Of a stretch of DNA of 64,000 nt, positions 12,901 through 27,900 are shown piece after piece. Location: the NCBI GenBank assembly GCA_021442155.1, contig CM038225.1, forward strand, positions 81,666,925-81,730,924. The letters are read 5' to 3'. Source of the stretch: Cymbidium sinense (Eukaryota > Streptophyta > Magnoliopsida > Asparagales > Orchidaceae). The notes beneath the pieces were generated by a model. It searched no databases. It had not been told where the DNA came from and was given only the letters and a program-made list of their open reading frames with translations. Each line of letters starts with the position of its first letter. Positions within the stretch are counted from its first letter, which is position 1. The translations under genes were made by a program, and so were the position numbers.

Positions 12901-15900
12901 AACCCCTCCTAATGACTTAAGCACATGTATTCAATCACTTGTTAGGAGATGTAGGTGGAGTCAAAATAAGTATTAAGTATTTTATATTATGAAGAGAAAC
13001 CTATGACCACATTGATAGATTTAGTTCCATGTGCTAATTTTAGTTGAATCGTCTTATCTAGTCTTAACCTTTGTTTTAAGAGTCATTTTTATGGTTCGCC
13101 TTGGGGGTTCCCTGGGGCGGGGAAGGGCTAATCTGCCCTAGTGTTTTAAGGGAGGCGTTCTTCCCCTGGGGTGTACGTCCTAAGCCTCAGGCGCCCTTTT
13201 TGTGCCCCAAAATTTGGGTTGCGCCCAAAGTTGTTGTAGCATATTTGTAATTTTTTAATTTTTATCTAAAACCTAAATAAAACCTTAATATCTATTCTAT
13301 ATAGTTGATTGACCCACGTTTCTCCCCCTTCCCTCTCGACGTCACTTCCTCGCTCCCTCAATCTGGTAGTCGCTAACACATGCCGCCGCTAGCGCTAGTA
13401 GCTGCCGGTCATTCATTTCGCCTAGATTCTTTCATTTTTTTCCCTAGATTCATTCTAGAGGTATGTGTTCTTCTTCTCCATCAATTTGCATTGTTCTAAC
13501 TTCTAAGATGTTCAAGAACCTTCTTAATCTCAATACATTTGTATTTTTGAATGCTATGTATTGTTCTATGTTGATTCATTAGATTAGGATTATAAACATG
13601 TGCTCTCCTTTTTCTTTCACTAGAAGATGATTGTAAGGTATAGAAAGGAAGATGATTAACAACATGTGCTCTCTTTTTCCTCTCATTAGAAGATCTCTCT
13701 CTTAGGATTATAAGTGGTGGCATACCTAGCTTTTTTACAAGAAAATTTCTCTCTCATCATGGGGCTTATGCTTCACATCTCACCTGATGGGCAGTTAAAA
13801 CACCCCGCTCAAAGTCCCCCACCTTTTAAAACATTGGTCTTAACAACCAATGCTAAAGCTTATTTGAGTATCCTATTGTTGATGATAGATAATATCCAAT
13901 TGTTCATATGTGTGCATGTTGAACTATATTATCAACATAAGGTATTCGTGTCATTATTACATTTGATTTCTATGATTGAATTTAACATCATCTTAGGTTG
14001 GAGGGTTGGATTTGTTAGAACTTTGCCATAGATTGTGGAGAAAGGAAAGTCAACTTTAGTTTCCTAAGGAAACCAACTTAATTTCCACGAGTATATTTAT
14101 GTGGTCCTTCTCGTCATCTCAATAACAAGGTGATAAGACATGTTAGGGAGGGTTATTTGGCTTATGTTGTGCACTAGATGATCTTGGGAAGGCTGATGGG
14201 ATAGAGGTGCAATAGTACATGATGTCCATCATGTCTTTCTCACCAACCTCATGAAATTACTATCAAATAATGACTTCAACTTTGTGATTCACATCATTTT
14301 GAGGATGTTCTTGTCCTGAAGCCGTCTTATCAGATGGTTATGAGTAAGTTACTGCAATTGAACCAACAACTTGATGACTTCTAGGAGAAGGGTTTCATAT
14401 AACCCAACGTCTCACCCTAGAGTGTGGGTTCATATGATTGAGTGTCGCACCTTGGGAGCACCATTGAAGCCTGCAATTGTCCATAGACTATTTGGGACTC
14501 AACAATGTGATGATGAATAACAAGCATCCTTTTTTGTGGATTGATAACCTCTTTGACTAACTTCAAGCCATCAAGGCATTATTTATAATTGACATGAGAT
14601 ATGTAGACCATCAACTCAAGGAAGCAGTCCTCTCAAAAGATGACATTTCAGATTTGTATATGCATTAAGAGTTTTATGCTATACCATTTGTGGGTTGACA
14701 AACAAATTTTTGCTTTCATGGTTTTGATGAATCGAATCTACCATCGAAACTTGGATTGATTAGTTATTGTGCTCATAGAAAATATGCTCATCTTATGACC
14801 CAATGTTTAATGAGGAACATCTACGCATTATCTTGTAGACCCTCTAGGAGCATTAGTTATATGTTAAGTTCTTGAAATTTTTTTTTCTAGCTTTAACAAA
14901 TCTTTTTATTGGGGCATGTATGCAGTGCTGATGACTTAACCTTTAAACAAACATAAGTTGTCCTTATTTCGTTAGAGTCAAGGAATGTAAATAAAGCTCC
15001 TAATTTTCTTAGATGCATTGGTTTTTGCTAATAATTTGTGCAAACCTAATTATTGAGCAACGTGGTGAAGTTTAAGTTGATTGGCAATTGTCAATGGAGC
15101 TTTTAATAATTGAAGGTATGTATGGTAGATACACTAATGCTCATACTATCTAACCAATATGAGGAGTCTCATGTGGTATAGTTTGCCTCCCTTCAAGACA
15201 TTGGTCATGCTTCATGCATATGGCAAGGGGTGTCACAACTCCTAAGGAATATTAAGTGGAACGATGGTGGACGGATAAAAAGAAAACTTTACTTAACATC
15301 ACCAATAGAAATAAAAAATTATACAATATTTTTTCAATTCATATAAGAGCCACTACAAATCTAAACCACATAAAATATCCACAAACAAAAATCATATTAA
15401 ACATAGTCTAAAACATAAACTAACATAATACCTATTTCTTGAAGTCTCTCTACGACGATAAACATAATCATCCTTTCTATCCTCCATCTAGTTAGGATGG
15501 TTATCTGAAAAGTATAAATAACTTGCAATTGAATAAAATTTTCACTGGTAAATTATACTTTTACACTATAGTAAAACAAGAAAGCAGAATTAATATGTAT
15601 GATATATTTTGCTATAAACATAAATATAAACTTTGAGTAACATGTGATTTAACAATCCAATATATAAGAGATAGATGCAAATGAATATTTCTTAGGAATT
15701 TTATTTTTTAATATTTCAATCATTTCAGGAGTCACCGTCTAAAATCTTTTCCATAAGAACTTTTTTTATAACTCATTCAAATGACAAGTAATAATTTTCA
15801 TTTATCTTTTTTGTGCAAAACATTTCGTCTTCAGCCAGTACTATATGAGGTGAACTCCACTTTCAGACATACATATTCATAACATAAAATTTATAAAGTA

Positions 15901-18900
15901 TCCATATCCTCAAAACAAGAATCGCTTATTTCATACATAAGTAATAATATGATCTAACATTTATCGTTTTATTCAATATGAATAAATAAATTACACTTTG
16001 AAGTACAGAGACAATTTATAATCATGAACAAATGCATTCCATCAAATGAAAAATAAGTATGTTTTTACTATAAATGTAAGAACATAATTACCCACTTTAG
16101 TGTGAAGCTTCCTCTTGAATCTCTTTCTCTTTAAAATTTCTTTCCTTACTTTGAGTACCTATAGAATAATTATATTAACTTGATCAATATTTTGAAAATA
16201 ATTTATTTATTTTATTCATTTTCTTTGTCTATGATATTAGTGTATATCTTTTATTATTTAACGTTCACATTCGTCAAAATTTCATTGCTTATTTTTCAAA
16301 TTAAGTTAAGTTCCTAAATAATTATAATATTGATTATCATATTTAATTGATTTGACTATTAGTTTATGTAATATACACATCTTTTATTTATTTTAAATTG
16401 ATTCTTACTCTTCCTATTTTAACTTAAATTAAAGATCTTTCATAATTTCTTTTCATTTAAAATTTACTTAATTTAATTTATAATGTTTATGCATATATAA
16501 TATGCCATATAAGACTTTTTAAATCCTTTTATTTTTCATAAAAGATATGTTAGATTTCAAAGTGGCTTAATATACATAAACTAAATTTTAAGTTTCATTA
16601 ATAATTATTCTTACTAATCTAACATAAATTCAAAATTTTAATTAGAGGTTGTGAAATTAATATTAATTATGTTTTCATAATTTTTTTAATTGAGTTTACA
16701 CATCAATTTATTAAATTTATTAACCTTATAATTTCAAGTCAAATTCATCACCTCTACTTCTTCTTATAATAAAATAAGATACATTTTAAATATATTAAAA
16801 ATATAGATGTCATTATAAAGTTATAAGATACATAAATTAAAATATTTCTAAATTAAATTCTTTGTTGTGTTTATAACACTCTAAATCAGTTAAGTAAATT
16901 TTTTTCCCTTTTCTCTTTATAGCATCATTTATTTCATGATACCATTATCATATTTTAACAATTATGGAAGTAAGAATGAAATCAAATTTCAATAGTAATA
17001 TATATATATATAATATTATACTTACCTCTCTTTCCTTCCCTCAGTTTGCCCTAAGACCCATGCGCCTCCTGTCACGATGACGGCTTCTTCTCCGTCGAGT
17101 GGCTCTTTCAGAGAGATCTCTTCTCCTTCTTCTCCCTACGGTGCAGTTCAATGCATGTGAGGTGATGGTTCTAGGCACGACTCCTCTTTCTCTCTCTCTC
17201 TCCTCTCTCGCTCTCTCGTGTACTTTTGAGTTTGGTTGAACCAAATCGAGCCCTCTTCGATTCTTCTATATTAACGTCATGATCCTGAAATATTTTATTT
17301 TATTTATTATTTTTTTCTTCTGATTTTCGGTTATTACAATCACTTTTATAAAAAAATTGTTCTCGAAATTTAATGACAATAATAGAAATAAACATACATT
17401 TAATCAAACAGATAAGGATAAAGTTCATTTTTGATTCTTTCTTCATAGTTTCTCATTCTGATCCATGTTTCCACAGTACATGGACAAATGAAATTTCTTT
17501 TTTTCTGAGATGCTTAACATTAGTCTATAATTCTCTTTAGCTTCTCCATAAATGTGAGATTAGGTTGAATATCAATAGGATCAACAATAATTTTGTTGTT
17601 TCATCAAGAATATATTTTCAGAGAAATATGAAACACACATTAATCTTGCATATTAGAAGGTAAAACCGGTCTATAAGTTACTTTTTCAATTCTTTTAAAG
17701 ATTTCATATGGACCAATATAATGTGGGCTCAACTTTTCAATCTTGCCAAAATATTTAATACCTTTTCATGAATTTTAAGAACACTAAACTCTCTCATTTC
17801 AAACTCTACTGACAAATGTTTAATATCATAATATTTCTTCTGTCTATCTTGAATAGTTTTAATCACTTAATTAATCGAATCTTTCGGCTTTCATCTACTA
17901 GACCAGATGATTTATTCTTCTTTCACTTATTTCTATCAAATAACGTGGTGTTCTATATTTCCTTACATATAATGTTTCATAGGGAGCCATACCAATACTT
18001 GTTTGGAAGCTATCATTGTAGGCAAATTCAATCAAAGACAAGTGTAATTCTCAATTTCTTTAAAAATTAAGTATACAAAATCTAAGTAAATTTTCAAGTG
18101 TTTGAATTATTCTTTCTGACTGACCATCATATTGAGGATGAAATACAATATTGAAAGTAAGCTTGGTACCTAAAATTTCTTGAATTTTTCTCCACAACCT
18201 AGATGTGAATCGATTATCTTGTTCCGACACTATATACTTTAATAACATGTAACTTCACAATTTCATCAACATACTTTCTTGCTAATTTTTCAACAGCATC
18301 AGATTATTTAATAGGTATAAAGTGTGCATATTTAGTCAATCTATCAATAATAACTCAAATAACATCACAATCTCTTCTGGATCTATGTAAGCCAACCTCA
18401 AAATTCATGGCAGTATCATCCCATTTTCACTCGATTGAGGGTTGTAAAATCCACTTGGCTTCTGATGTTCATCCTAAACCATTTCACATGATGGACACTT
18501 TTAAATAAATTTAGTTACGCTTCTTTTCATCCCTGACCACCAAAATATTTCTTTAAGATCTTGATACATTTTACTACTGCTTGGATGAATTGTATAATTA
18601 GAGTGATGTGCTTCATGTAAGATATCTCTCCTTAAATATCTAATATCTGTAATACAAATTCTACCCATGTATTTCAGTAATCCCTCATCAATTTCAAAAT
18701 CTTCTATATGACCTACTTTTATCAAATTTAAAATTTTTTGAAATTCAACATTTTTAGGTAAAGCATCATGTATCCTGTCTTTTAAATTTGATTGTATAGT
18801 CATTTGATTTAACAATTAAATATAATCATCTGTGGATTTAATAATTAAAATTTTTAATTTTTTAAATCTTGAATCAACTCTTGAGAGATCAACTAATTTG

Positions 18901-21900
18901 CATTACTATATGTTTTTTCGTTTAAAGCATCAATTATTTCCATCTCTGATGATATTGAATATTCAAATTATAATCCTTAATGAGTTCCAACCATCTCTTT
19001 TGCCTTAAATTTAAATTTCATTCAGTAAAAGATGTATTTTAAGTTTTGATGATCGTGAAAACTTCACACCTTACTCCATATAAATAATGCTCCAAATTTT
19101 CAATGCAAATACCACTATTGTTAACTTTAAGTCATGGGTTGAATAATTCTTTTCATGGTTTTTCAATTGTCTTGAAGGATAAGCAACCACCCTTCTATTT
19201 TGCATAAGTACACATCCCAAGCCTCTTAATGATGCATCACTATAAATTTGAAATTCTTCTATCCTCGATGTAGTTAATACTGCCAGTATTAAATAATTTT
19301 TTTCAATCTTCAAGATCCACCATTCAAACTCAACTGCTTTTTGTGTTAACTTGGGTAATGACATTGCAATCTGTGAAAATCTTTCAACAAATCTCTTATA
19401 ATATCCGCTAAACCTAAAAAAAAACTTAACTTATGATAAGTGGCCATCAAATTTATTTTTTTTCGACTTTACTCGATCCAAAAACACCTTCACTACTAAT
19501 CATATGCCTAAAAATATGATGCTATTTAACCAAAATTCACATTTGAAAATTTTTGCATACAATTCATTTCCTTTCAGAGTTTGCAAAATAATGTGAAGAT
19601 GATTTGTATGAGCTGCTTCATCTCTAGAATATATAAGAATATCATCTTTGAATACAATCACAAATGAATCCAAAAATTATTTAAAGTTCTATTCATGAGA
19701 TCCATAAATACAAATGGGCAGTTAATCACAAACACGATAACCCGCCGATCTTAAATCAATTTTTGAAAATACTGAAGCTCCTTCTAGTTGATCGAAAAGA
19801 TCATCAATCCAAGGGATATTTATTCTTCAATGTGAGTTTGTTTCCTCTATAATCTATGCCTCAAGCTCCCATCTTTCTTGTTTACAAACAATATAGGAGC
19901 TCCCCAAGGAGATGTGCTAGGTCTGATAAAACTCTTCTCTAATAATTTTTGCAACTAGTTCTTCAACTCTTGTAATTCCTTGATCGCCATTCTATATGGT
20001 ACTTTTGCTACATGTTTTGCTTATTGAATTAAATTAATAGAGAAATCTATCTCTCTGACTGGAGTAACCTCATAAATCATCTAGAAAAACTTTTGGATAC
20101 TCCCTCGCTATGAGTATATCTTCTAACTTCTTTACCTCTTTAGTAATATCAGTAACCTGAGCAAGAAAACTTTCATAACCTTTTGCTAGCATCTTTTGAA
20201 CTTTTAAGCAGACACCATTATAAATAATACTCTCTTATGCCCCACAAATTTGAATTCTTCATCTCTAGGGATATTGAATTTGATTATCTTTTTATAACAA
20301 TCTATAGTAGCATGATATTTAGATTGTCAATTGATTCTTAAAATCAAATCAAATTCATATAGCGATAATGATATCAACTCTGCATCCAAACTTTTTTCAC
20401 AAATATTCAAGTTTACATTGTAAAATTTTCTAGCATTCATATGAGACCCATTTGGCATTGCAATTGATAATACTATAGGTTTTTCTATAACTTTCAATCC
20501 TAAAATTCTTACACATTCCTTAGATATGAATGAATGTGATGCTCCAGTATCAAATAAAATTTTAATCGATTTATTTTGAATAGAGATAATACTTATAAAT
20601 GAGTAGATGTATATATAAAAAATATCTAGCACAACATAAAATTTTAACAATGCTAATTTAAATAAAGACATAACAGTAATGATATCAGAGTCTTTTATTT
20701 CTTGCTGTGTGAGTGCATAAACTCAAGATTGTGTATTATGTCGGTTCGATTAGATGAACTAATGGATTCGATTTTTTTGTTGCCAATCCTTTGAGGAGGT
20801 CGAACACTTGTCCTAAGATCAATCAAGATCTACCCAAAGTAGACAAGATTTTGTCATATGTGGGATGGCACTAAAAACAAGTATTTGTGCCTAAGAGACA
20901 CTCTCATTTACGTGCTCTTCTACATTTTGGGCATGTAGTAAACACTATTACAGTTGGCAGTATTATTAGACTTAGGCTTATTTCAGTTTGATTTTTCAAT
21001 TTTAATATTCTTCCCATATTTTGTCCTATCATCATTTTTTTTTTGAATATCTCTACTCCTCTTGAGTAACTTGTAAATCCAACTCTATCTTTCTATCCCT
21101 CTCTACCAGTACAAAATAGTCATCAATACCTAGAGGATCAAAGGTTGTTTAACTACATCTTTCAATCCAGATAGAAATCTTATGACATTTCTCATTTGTA
21201 TTTGTATCAATTGGGATGCATACCTTGAAAGCATTGTGAATTCAGCTTTATACTGCATGATAGATCGATCTCCTTGTACCAATCTAATGAACTTGTCCTG
21301 TATTTGTCTTCTAGCTGAGAGGGGTACGAACCAATCTCTAAAGACTCTCCCAAAATCCTCCAATGAAACAAGATTGCAAGACCTTCCTTTAAACTTTTCT
21401 TGCAATTGTCCTCACCACCATCTCTCAGCTTCTCCCTCAAAAGCAAAAGAAGCTAATGCAACTCTTCTTTCTGGAAGACATGACATACTTTTTAAAATTT
21501 TCTCTATCTGCATCAACCAATTTTCTGCTTCTATAGGTCCTCCTGTTCCTGAGAAAGCGGTGGCCTCATATCTTGAAATAATTTATAAGATATTTGTCCA
21601 TAGGGTTCCCACCACTTCCTCTAGAAGTCTGTTGATTTCGTATCATTTGAGTTATTGCTTCCATCATTTGAGTAAATGCATCTATAAGTGAAGTCCAAAT
21701 TCTCGGTGCTCGTTTATTTCTTTATTTTACCCATGGCATCTTCTTGAGTTGATTCCATAGGCCTGAGAAGCACAAATTATTTATAATTATTTTGCATCAA
21801 TTAACATAATCATGTACAAATCTCTTCATAAAATTTATCATCTTTCTAATAATTTTTTGATTATGATCATACTTATATCTCTAAATATAAAACCTCGCTT

Positions 21901-24900
21901 TAATACCACTCTGACCAATGGTTTGGAATACCAGCGGAACTGACGGGACGATAAAAAGAAAAATTTACTTAACATCATTAATAGAAATAAAAATTGCACA
22001 ATATTTTTTCAAGTCATATAAAAGCCACTACAAATCTAAATCCCAATTAACAAATTTATCCACACATATAAAATATCCACCAATAAAAATTATATTAAAC
22101 ATAGTCTAAAATATAAACTAACATAATACCTATCTCTCAAGCCTCTACACGCATATAAACTTCTTCTATCCTCTAATTAGGAAGATTATCCGAAAATATA
22201 AACAATTAATCAATAAAATTTTCAATGGAAATTATACTTTTACAAAAAAACAAAGAAAATAATTAATATACATGACATGTTTTGTTATAAATATAAACAT
22301 AAACTTTGAGTAACATGCGATTCAACAATCCAACATATAAGAGCTAGAGATGCAAATGAACATTTCTTAGGAACTTATTTTCTAATTTATCAATCATTTC
22401 AAGAGTCACCGTTTAAAATCTTTTTCATAAGAAACATTTTCCATAACTTATCCAAAGGACAAATAATCATTTCCATTTATCTTTTTCGTGCACGGGTACA
22501 TTGCATCCCCAATCAGTACTATAAGAGGATGAACTTCACTTTTAGGTATGCACATTAATAGCATAGAATTTATAAAGCTATCCATATCAGTTCAAAACAG
22601 TAAATTAGTTATTTCTGTGCAATGACATAAGTAACAACATAATCTAACATTTAGGCTGTTCATTCAATATGAAGAAATTGAGAAAATAAATTATATTTTG
22701 AAGTATAGAGGTAATTTATAACCATGAACAAATGCATTCATCATATGAAAAATAAGTATGCTTTTATCATAAATGTAAGAATATAATTATCTACTTTAGT
22801 GTGAAGCTTCCTCTTGAATCTCCTTTCCTTTAAAACTTATTTTCGCTTTGAGTACGTATAGAATAAATATATTAACTTGATCAATATTTTGAAAATAATT
22901 TATTTATTTTATTCATTTTCTTTGTCTATAATATTAGTGTATATTTTTTGTTATTTAACACTCACATTCGTCAAAATTTCATTGTTTACATTTCGAATCA
23001 ATAAGTTACTAAATAAAAATAATATTGATTATCACATTTAGTTGATTTGACTAATAGTTTATGTGATATAAAATCTTTTATTTATTTTAAATTGATACTT
23101 AGTCTTCCTATTTTAACTTAAATTAAAGATCTTTCATAATTTTTTTTTTTCATTTAATATTTACTTAATTTAATATATAATATGCCATATAAGACTTTTT
23201 AAATCCTATTATTTTTCTTAAAAGATATGTAGATTTCAAAGTGGCTTAATATATATAAACTAAATTTTAAGTTCCATTGATAATTATTCTTGCTTATAAT
23301 TAGAGGTTATGAAAATTAACATTAATTATGTTTTCATAATTTTTACGATTATGAGTTTACATCATTGTATTTCATTAAATTTAAGATAAATATTTTCATG
23401 AAAAATCGAACCTATAATTTTGGCAAGTTAAATTCGTCACCTCTTACTTCTTTTTATAATAAAATAAGATACATTTTAAATATATTAAAAATATAGATTT
23501 CATTATAAAGTTATAAGATACATAAATTAAAATATTTTCAAATTAAATTCCTAGCTGCGTTTATAACACTCTAAATCAATTAAGTAAAATTTTTTCCCTT
23601 TTTTTTATAATAGCATTTATTTCATGATACCATTATCATATTTTAATAATTATGGAAGTAAGAATGGAATCAAATTTCAATAGTAATATATATATATACA
23701 TATATATATATCCCTAGACCGCCAGCGCATGGAAGGCTCACGCACCAAGGTGAGGTTCGATGGCTCGGCTAATGCACGACTTCTCTCGACCCTCTCTCTC
23801 TCTCTCTCTCTCTCTCGCTCCCTCTCTCACGTGCTTTTGGGAGTTTGGTTTCGGCAAACTGAAACCGAGCCCCATTCGATTCTTCTATTTGCGACTAACT
23901 GTTGTGACGGTTCGGAAATATTTTATTTTATTTTATTTATTTATTTATTTTCTGATTTCCGGTTATTACAAGGGGAATGCTTATGCCTTTCACTATCTCA
24001 AGCTACATTAGAAGAATTACTCAATCATGTTTTGGATTTAAGTTATCATCTTTGCATTAAAAATTTGATGATTATGGAGCTCTTCACCAAGAATTAAAAT
24101 TGTGCAATTTGGTATTGATGAGTTTTTTTTGTCTTTGAGGCGAGGTATAAGCCTCAAAGCGTTGTTAGGCATAAGCCTCATAATAAATAAATTTCGTAAA
24201 ATAAAAAATATTATATACAGATCAAAGTATAAAGGAAAAAGTAATATATTAATATCATAATCTATTGACATATTAAAATATAATACATTAACATCCTAAT
24301 GTAGTATGAAGTAATAATTTGTACAAAATATCAGGTAACATATTAAGATCTTAACATCAAATTATAAAATAAAAAGTATCTTACAAATATTAAAGTAATA
24401 TAAGATATCAAAGATTGAACTAATGATGTAATAAATCAAAATAAGTTTAACATAATAAGTCTAACGTAGCATTCTAAAAGTTTTCGTTTAAGTAGATCTA
24501 AAACTGAATATATAAAGTGTAATTTTAGTTGTAGAAGTTCTAATGGTAGTGTTGTAACATTAGGTGGACAAGTCATTACAAAGAGTAAATTCAAATATTT
24601 AGGCTCTATTGTTCAAAATGATGGTGAAATAGATGGAGATGTTATTAGTAGAATTCAAGTTGGATGGTTGAACCGGAGGAATGCATCCAATTGTGTGTGA
24701 TAAAAGTCGCTTAAACTTAAGGAAAAAATTTATAAGATGATGGTAAGACCTACAATGATTTATGGTGTAGAATGTTGGCCAATAAAAGAGAAGCATAAGA
24801 CCAAGCTAAGTGTTGCAGAGATGAGGATGCTCAGGTGGATGAGTGGCTTTACTCTTAGATAAAATGCGAAATGAGTATATTCGGGAAAAAGTTGGAGTAG

Positions 24901-27900
24901 CTCTAGTGGCAGATAAGATTAGAGAGAGTCGCTTTAGATGGTTTGGCCACATAAAGCGTCAGTCCGATAACCGGTTGGGGAGAGTAGATGCATTAGATTT
25001 GCTTTATGTTAAGAAAGGTAGAGATAGACCTAAAAGACTTGGTTAAGATGTAAAAAAATGACCTTAGTATACTTGAATTAAATGAGAATTTGACATATAA
25101 TAGGACATAATGGAGAAGGATTCAGAAATGACCCTACTTAGTGGGGTAAAGGCTTGTTGTTGTTGTTGTTGTTGTTGTATTATAAGTTTTTATGTCCCCC
25201 TTCTATTATCCAATATTAAAGTAAGAACATCATAAGTAATGAAGAAGGGCTTGGTGGTGGTGGTGGCTATCACCATGTGCGAGGAGTGAGAGAGCATGAG
25301 AGGAGAGCCGCTTGGGTCATGCCTAGTTTGAGATTGATTGCATTGTTAAGGTATGAGTGTTATTTGAGTAATTAAAACTTATATTTGAGTAAAAAACTTA
25401 GATCAAAAGTGCATGCCTTACCAAAGTTGAGGTGAAGCGTATGCCTCATATAACACTATTGATGTGTAAGCTTCATTATGTTTTTTTTCCCAAAAAGCAT
25501 ATTTTACATTGTGCAATTTTAAACATTGCTTTTCATTTTCTATGGAAGCTTCATGTATTTCTTTTGTCAAAAGGAGCTCAACCTCTGCTAGAGAAGGTGA
25601 CTAGATTGGCAATTGCATCAATGTATGATGGGAAATTCTATATCACCATGGTAAGAAAAGCATTATAATTCAAGCCTTCAGCATGAAGTAAACATTTGAG
25701 CCCTTAGCTAACCTGTTGAGACTAACATCATGCTAATGTGGTTGGTGTGGCTAGTCGATGCCTAGAAGATCAGTGATTTTTTGGATGACAATTGGTGACA
25801 TTTTGAGGATGATGATTGATAGGATTTTTGAGTTGAAGATCAAGTGGTACTCACTTATAGATGTAGGACATGTGGGCTGATGACACTAAGGGATGACATC
25901 ATGTGAGAAACTCATTAAATCAAGTGCACGATGCACCTTGGAATTCAAAAGATGCATTGTGACCTAAAGATAATTTTTATGGTTAGGAAGTTAGGAATGA
26001 AGAGAGATGTTCTTGACTTCATCAATTGGTATCTCACCCAACAGATGTTGAAGGCAATGCACCAATAGTTGATGTGTATGTGTAACCTTTGATGGTCCCA
26101 TAAGGAAAGTGGGATGATAGATCTCAAAGGTACAAGACATCATTTGGGTTGTTGTTGATCGACTCACCAGAGTACACACTTCTTTCCAGTTTATTTTGAT
26201 ATGACATTGACCAAATTGACACCATCATTTGACTACATTGAGTGCTAAGGACTCATGCCATTTAAAACTAGGCGATTCGCACTGATTATGGAGACGAATT
26301 TTATATGCCACGGGGATGTGACTCTAGCAAGGTGGTTACACCCCAACCTATGGGTAGATTGTAGGTATTAAATTAGACTATATTTGATGCTTCTACTAAT
26401 TCGACCATGAATTTGTCATACAATTGATTTGGTAAACTTAGAGATCGTTTGGAAATTGATTTTCAATCATGAATGTGTCATACAATTGGTTTTGTAAACC
26501 TAGAGGTCATTTGGGAATCGATTAGAAGTGGTGGTTTGATTGTCAAACCCATTGGCAAAACCAATAAAATTTTTTCTCTTTTTTTTTTTTGGCTTGGGAC
26601 TGGCGTTGATAGTTTTAAATTTTTTTCAGTTATAATATATTTATATATAGAAGATAAAATAAATATGCATAAACAAATTACAATTATTGACATATTCTCT
26701 TCATATTTTGAAAGCATTTAATAATTACATTATTATCAAGTAGAAAGAATGAAGCTCTTGATTTTTGAGCCCGCTAGATTCATCATGCCCTCGAAAAACT
26801 AAATCTTGATATTCAATTCTAGCACAATAAGATAACTTTTGGAAAACCATTCAAATATGTTGACTCTATATCATTAAATCCTTACAATTACAATGTGCGT
26901 AATTATGATTACTATTTGGACCTCTAATATGATGATTAAAAAGTTTAGCTTCTTCTAATTTGAGAATCCTTTTTTTAGCAAAAGCTTCATCCTTATCTTT
27001 TCCTCAATCTACCCATCTAAAAAAGTAATAGTATAAATAATATGCTTTGTCTTGAGATATACTATACTCTAACCAATTGTAATATTTATTAAACCAACCA
27101 GGATTAAAGCATTGATCTTTAATACCAAATAAACTTCTAGAACATACATGAATCTGAGGTTAACAAGGACCTCTCTGCAATTATAATCTTTGAACTTTGA
27201 TATTAAATATTTGGATCATACTAAAAAATTGGAATACATAATACCGGACCAAATGAAAAATTGTCTAAATTTTTTCTTAAATGTACCAATGACTCATTCA
27301 CCATGCGATTTCATTTTCTATTTTATGCTTCTTTTTTCATTTGTTTCAGCTAAATCAGATGTTGAGCTCAATATTTTTAATTAGTAATTTATTATTAATA
27401 GAAAAAGAAATATAAATGATAATAAAATAATAAATAAATAATTTTATATAGATCATTACATATTTATAATATATATATACAAGGAGGATTGACCAAGTAT
27501 TTCCCTATTTTAGTTGGATGACATCAAATATTGACTTTAATCCCATATCTTTTTGTTTTAGTTATGGATGTTCTTACTAGACATTTATAGGAGGGTGTAC
27601 CTTTGTGTATAATTTTTTTGATGATATTCTTCTTGTTCATATGACTAGAGGGAGCTCAAGAGAAACTTGAGTTATGGAGGTCAACCTTAGAATCTAAAGA
27701 CTTATGTTTAAGTAAATTTAAAACTAAATATATGGAGTGTAATTTTAGTTATAAAAGATCTAGTTGTAGGTTGTGATATTAGGTGCTTAAGTGATTAAGA
27801 AGAGTAACTGTTTTAGATATCTTGGGTCATTTTGTTCAAAATGATGGTGAAATAGATGAGGATATTAGTAGAATTCATGTTGGATAATTGAAGTCGAGGA

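Larger units (their letters stand above)
15231..23970 (-). mobile_element. Younger Ty3/gypsy retrotransposon (8.74 kb, antisense to TRM1)
   Basis: A structurally complete but coding-dead LTR retrotransposon on the minus strand. It has two long LTRs (15231-17338 and 21912-23970), TG...CA ends, a 5 bp target duplication and a primer-binding site next to the right (5') LTR. Gag, protease, RT, RNase H and integrase follow in gypsy order going leftward. The C-terminal end after integrase reads [16 protein letters not shown], like the chromodomain-bearing tail of chromoviruses. By eye the LTRs agree at roughly nine bases in ten, so it is fairly young compared with its host element. Many stops are present in every coding domain. 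Confidence 0.88.
12150..26350 (+). mobile_element. Old, degenerate Ty3/gypsy retrotransposon, interrupted by three later insertions
   Basis: Domains appear in order on the + strand. Gag-like: AYMQMKDA and WEEFIDAFH, about 12180-12660. A zinc knuckle reads [13 protein letters not shown], about 12750-12790, with the first Cys lost. Protease end: EFNIILGW, about 13978-14001. Reverse transcriptase: [18 protein letters not shown] and EEHLRIIL, about 14400-14900. RNase H: GKG then [11 protein letters not shown] and FALKI, split between about 15215-15230 and 23976-24060. Integrase: WVVVDRLTR, about 26145-26170. Stops are scattered throughout. The span is interrupted by hAT-type DNA at 13069-13836, a younger gypsy element at 15231-23970 and another hAT-like element at 24088-25528. 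Ends and LTRs are not defined. Confidence 0.75.

Noticed and set aside
24843..25046. 67-codon frame [17 protein letters not shown] as a possible small host gene
   Set aside because: It is the C-terminal part of the RTE-type LINE, found in the same context at 8.1 and 28.1 kb.
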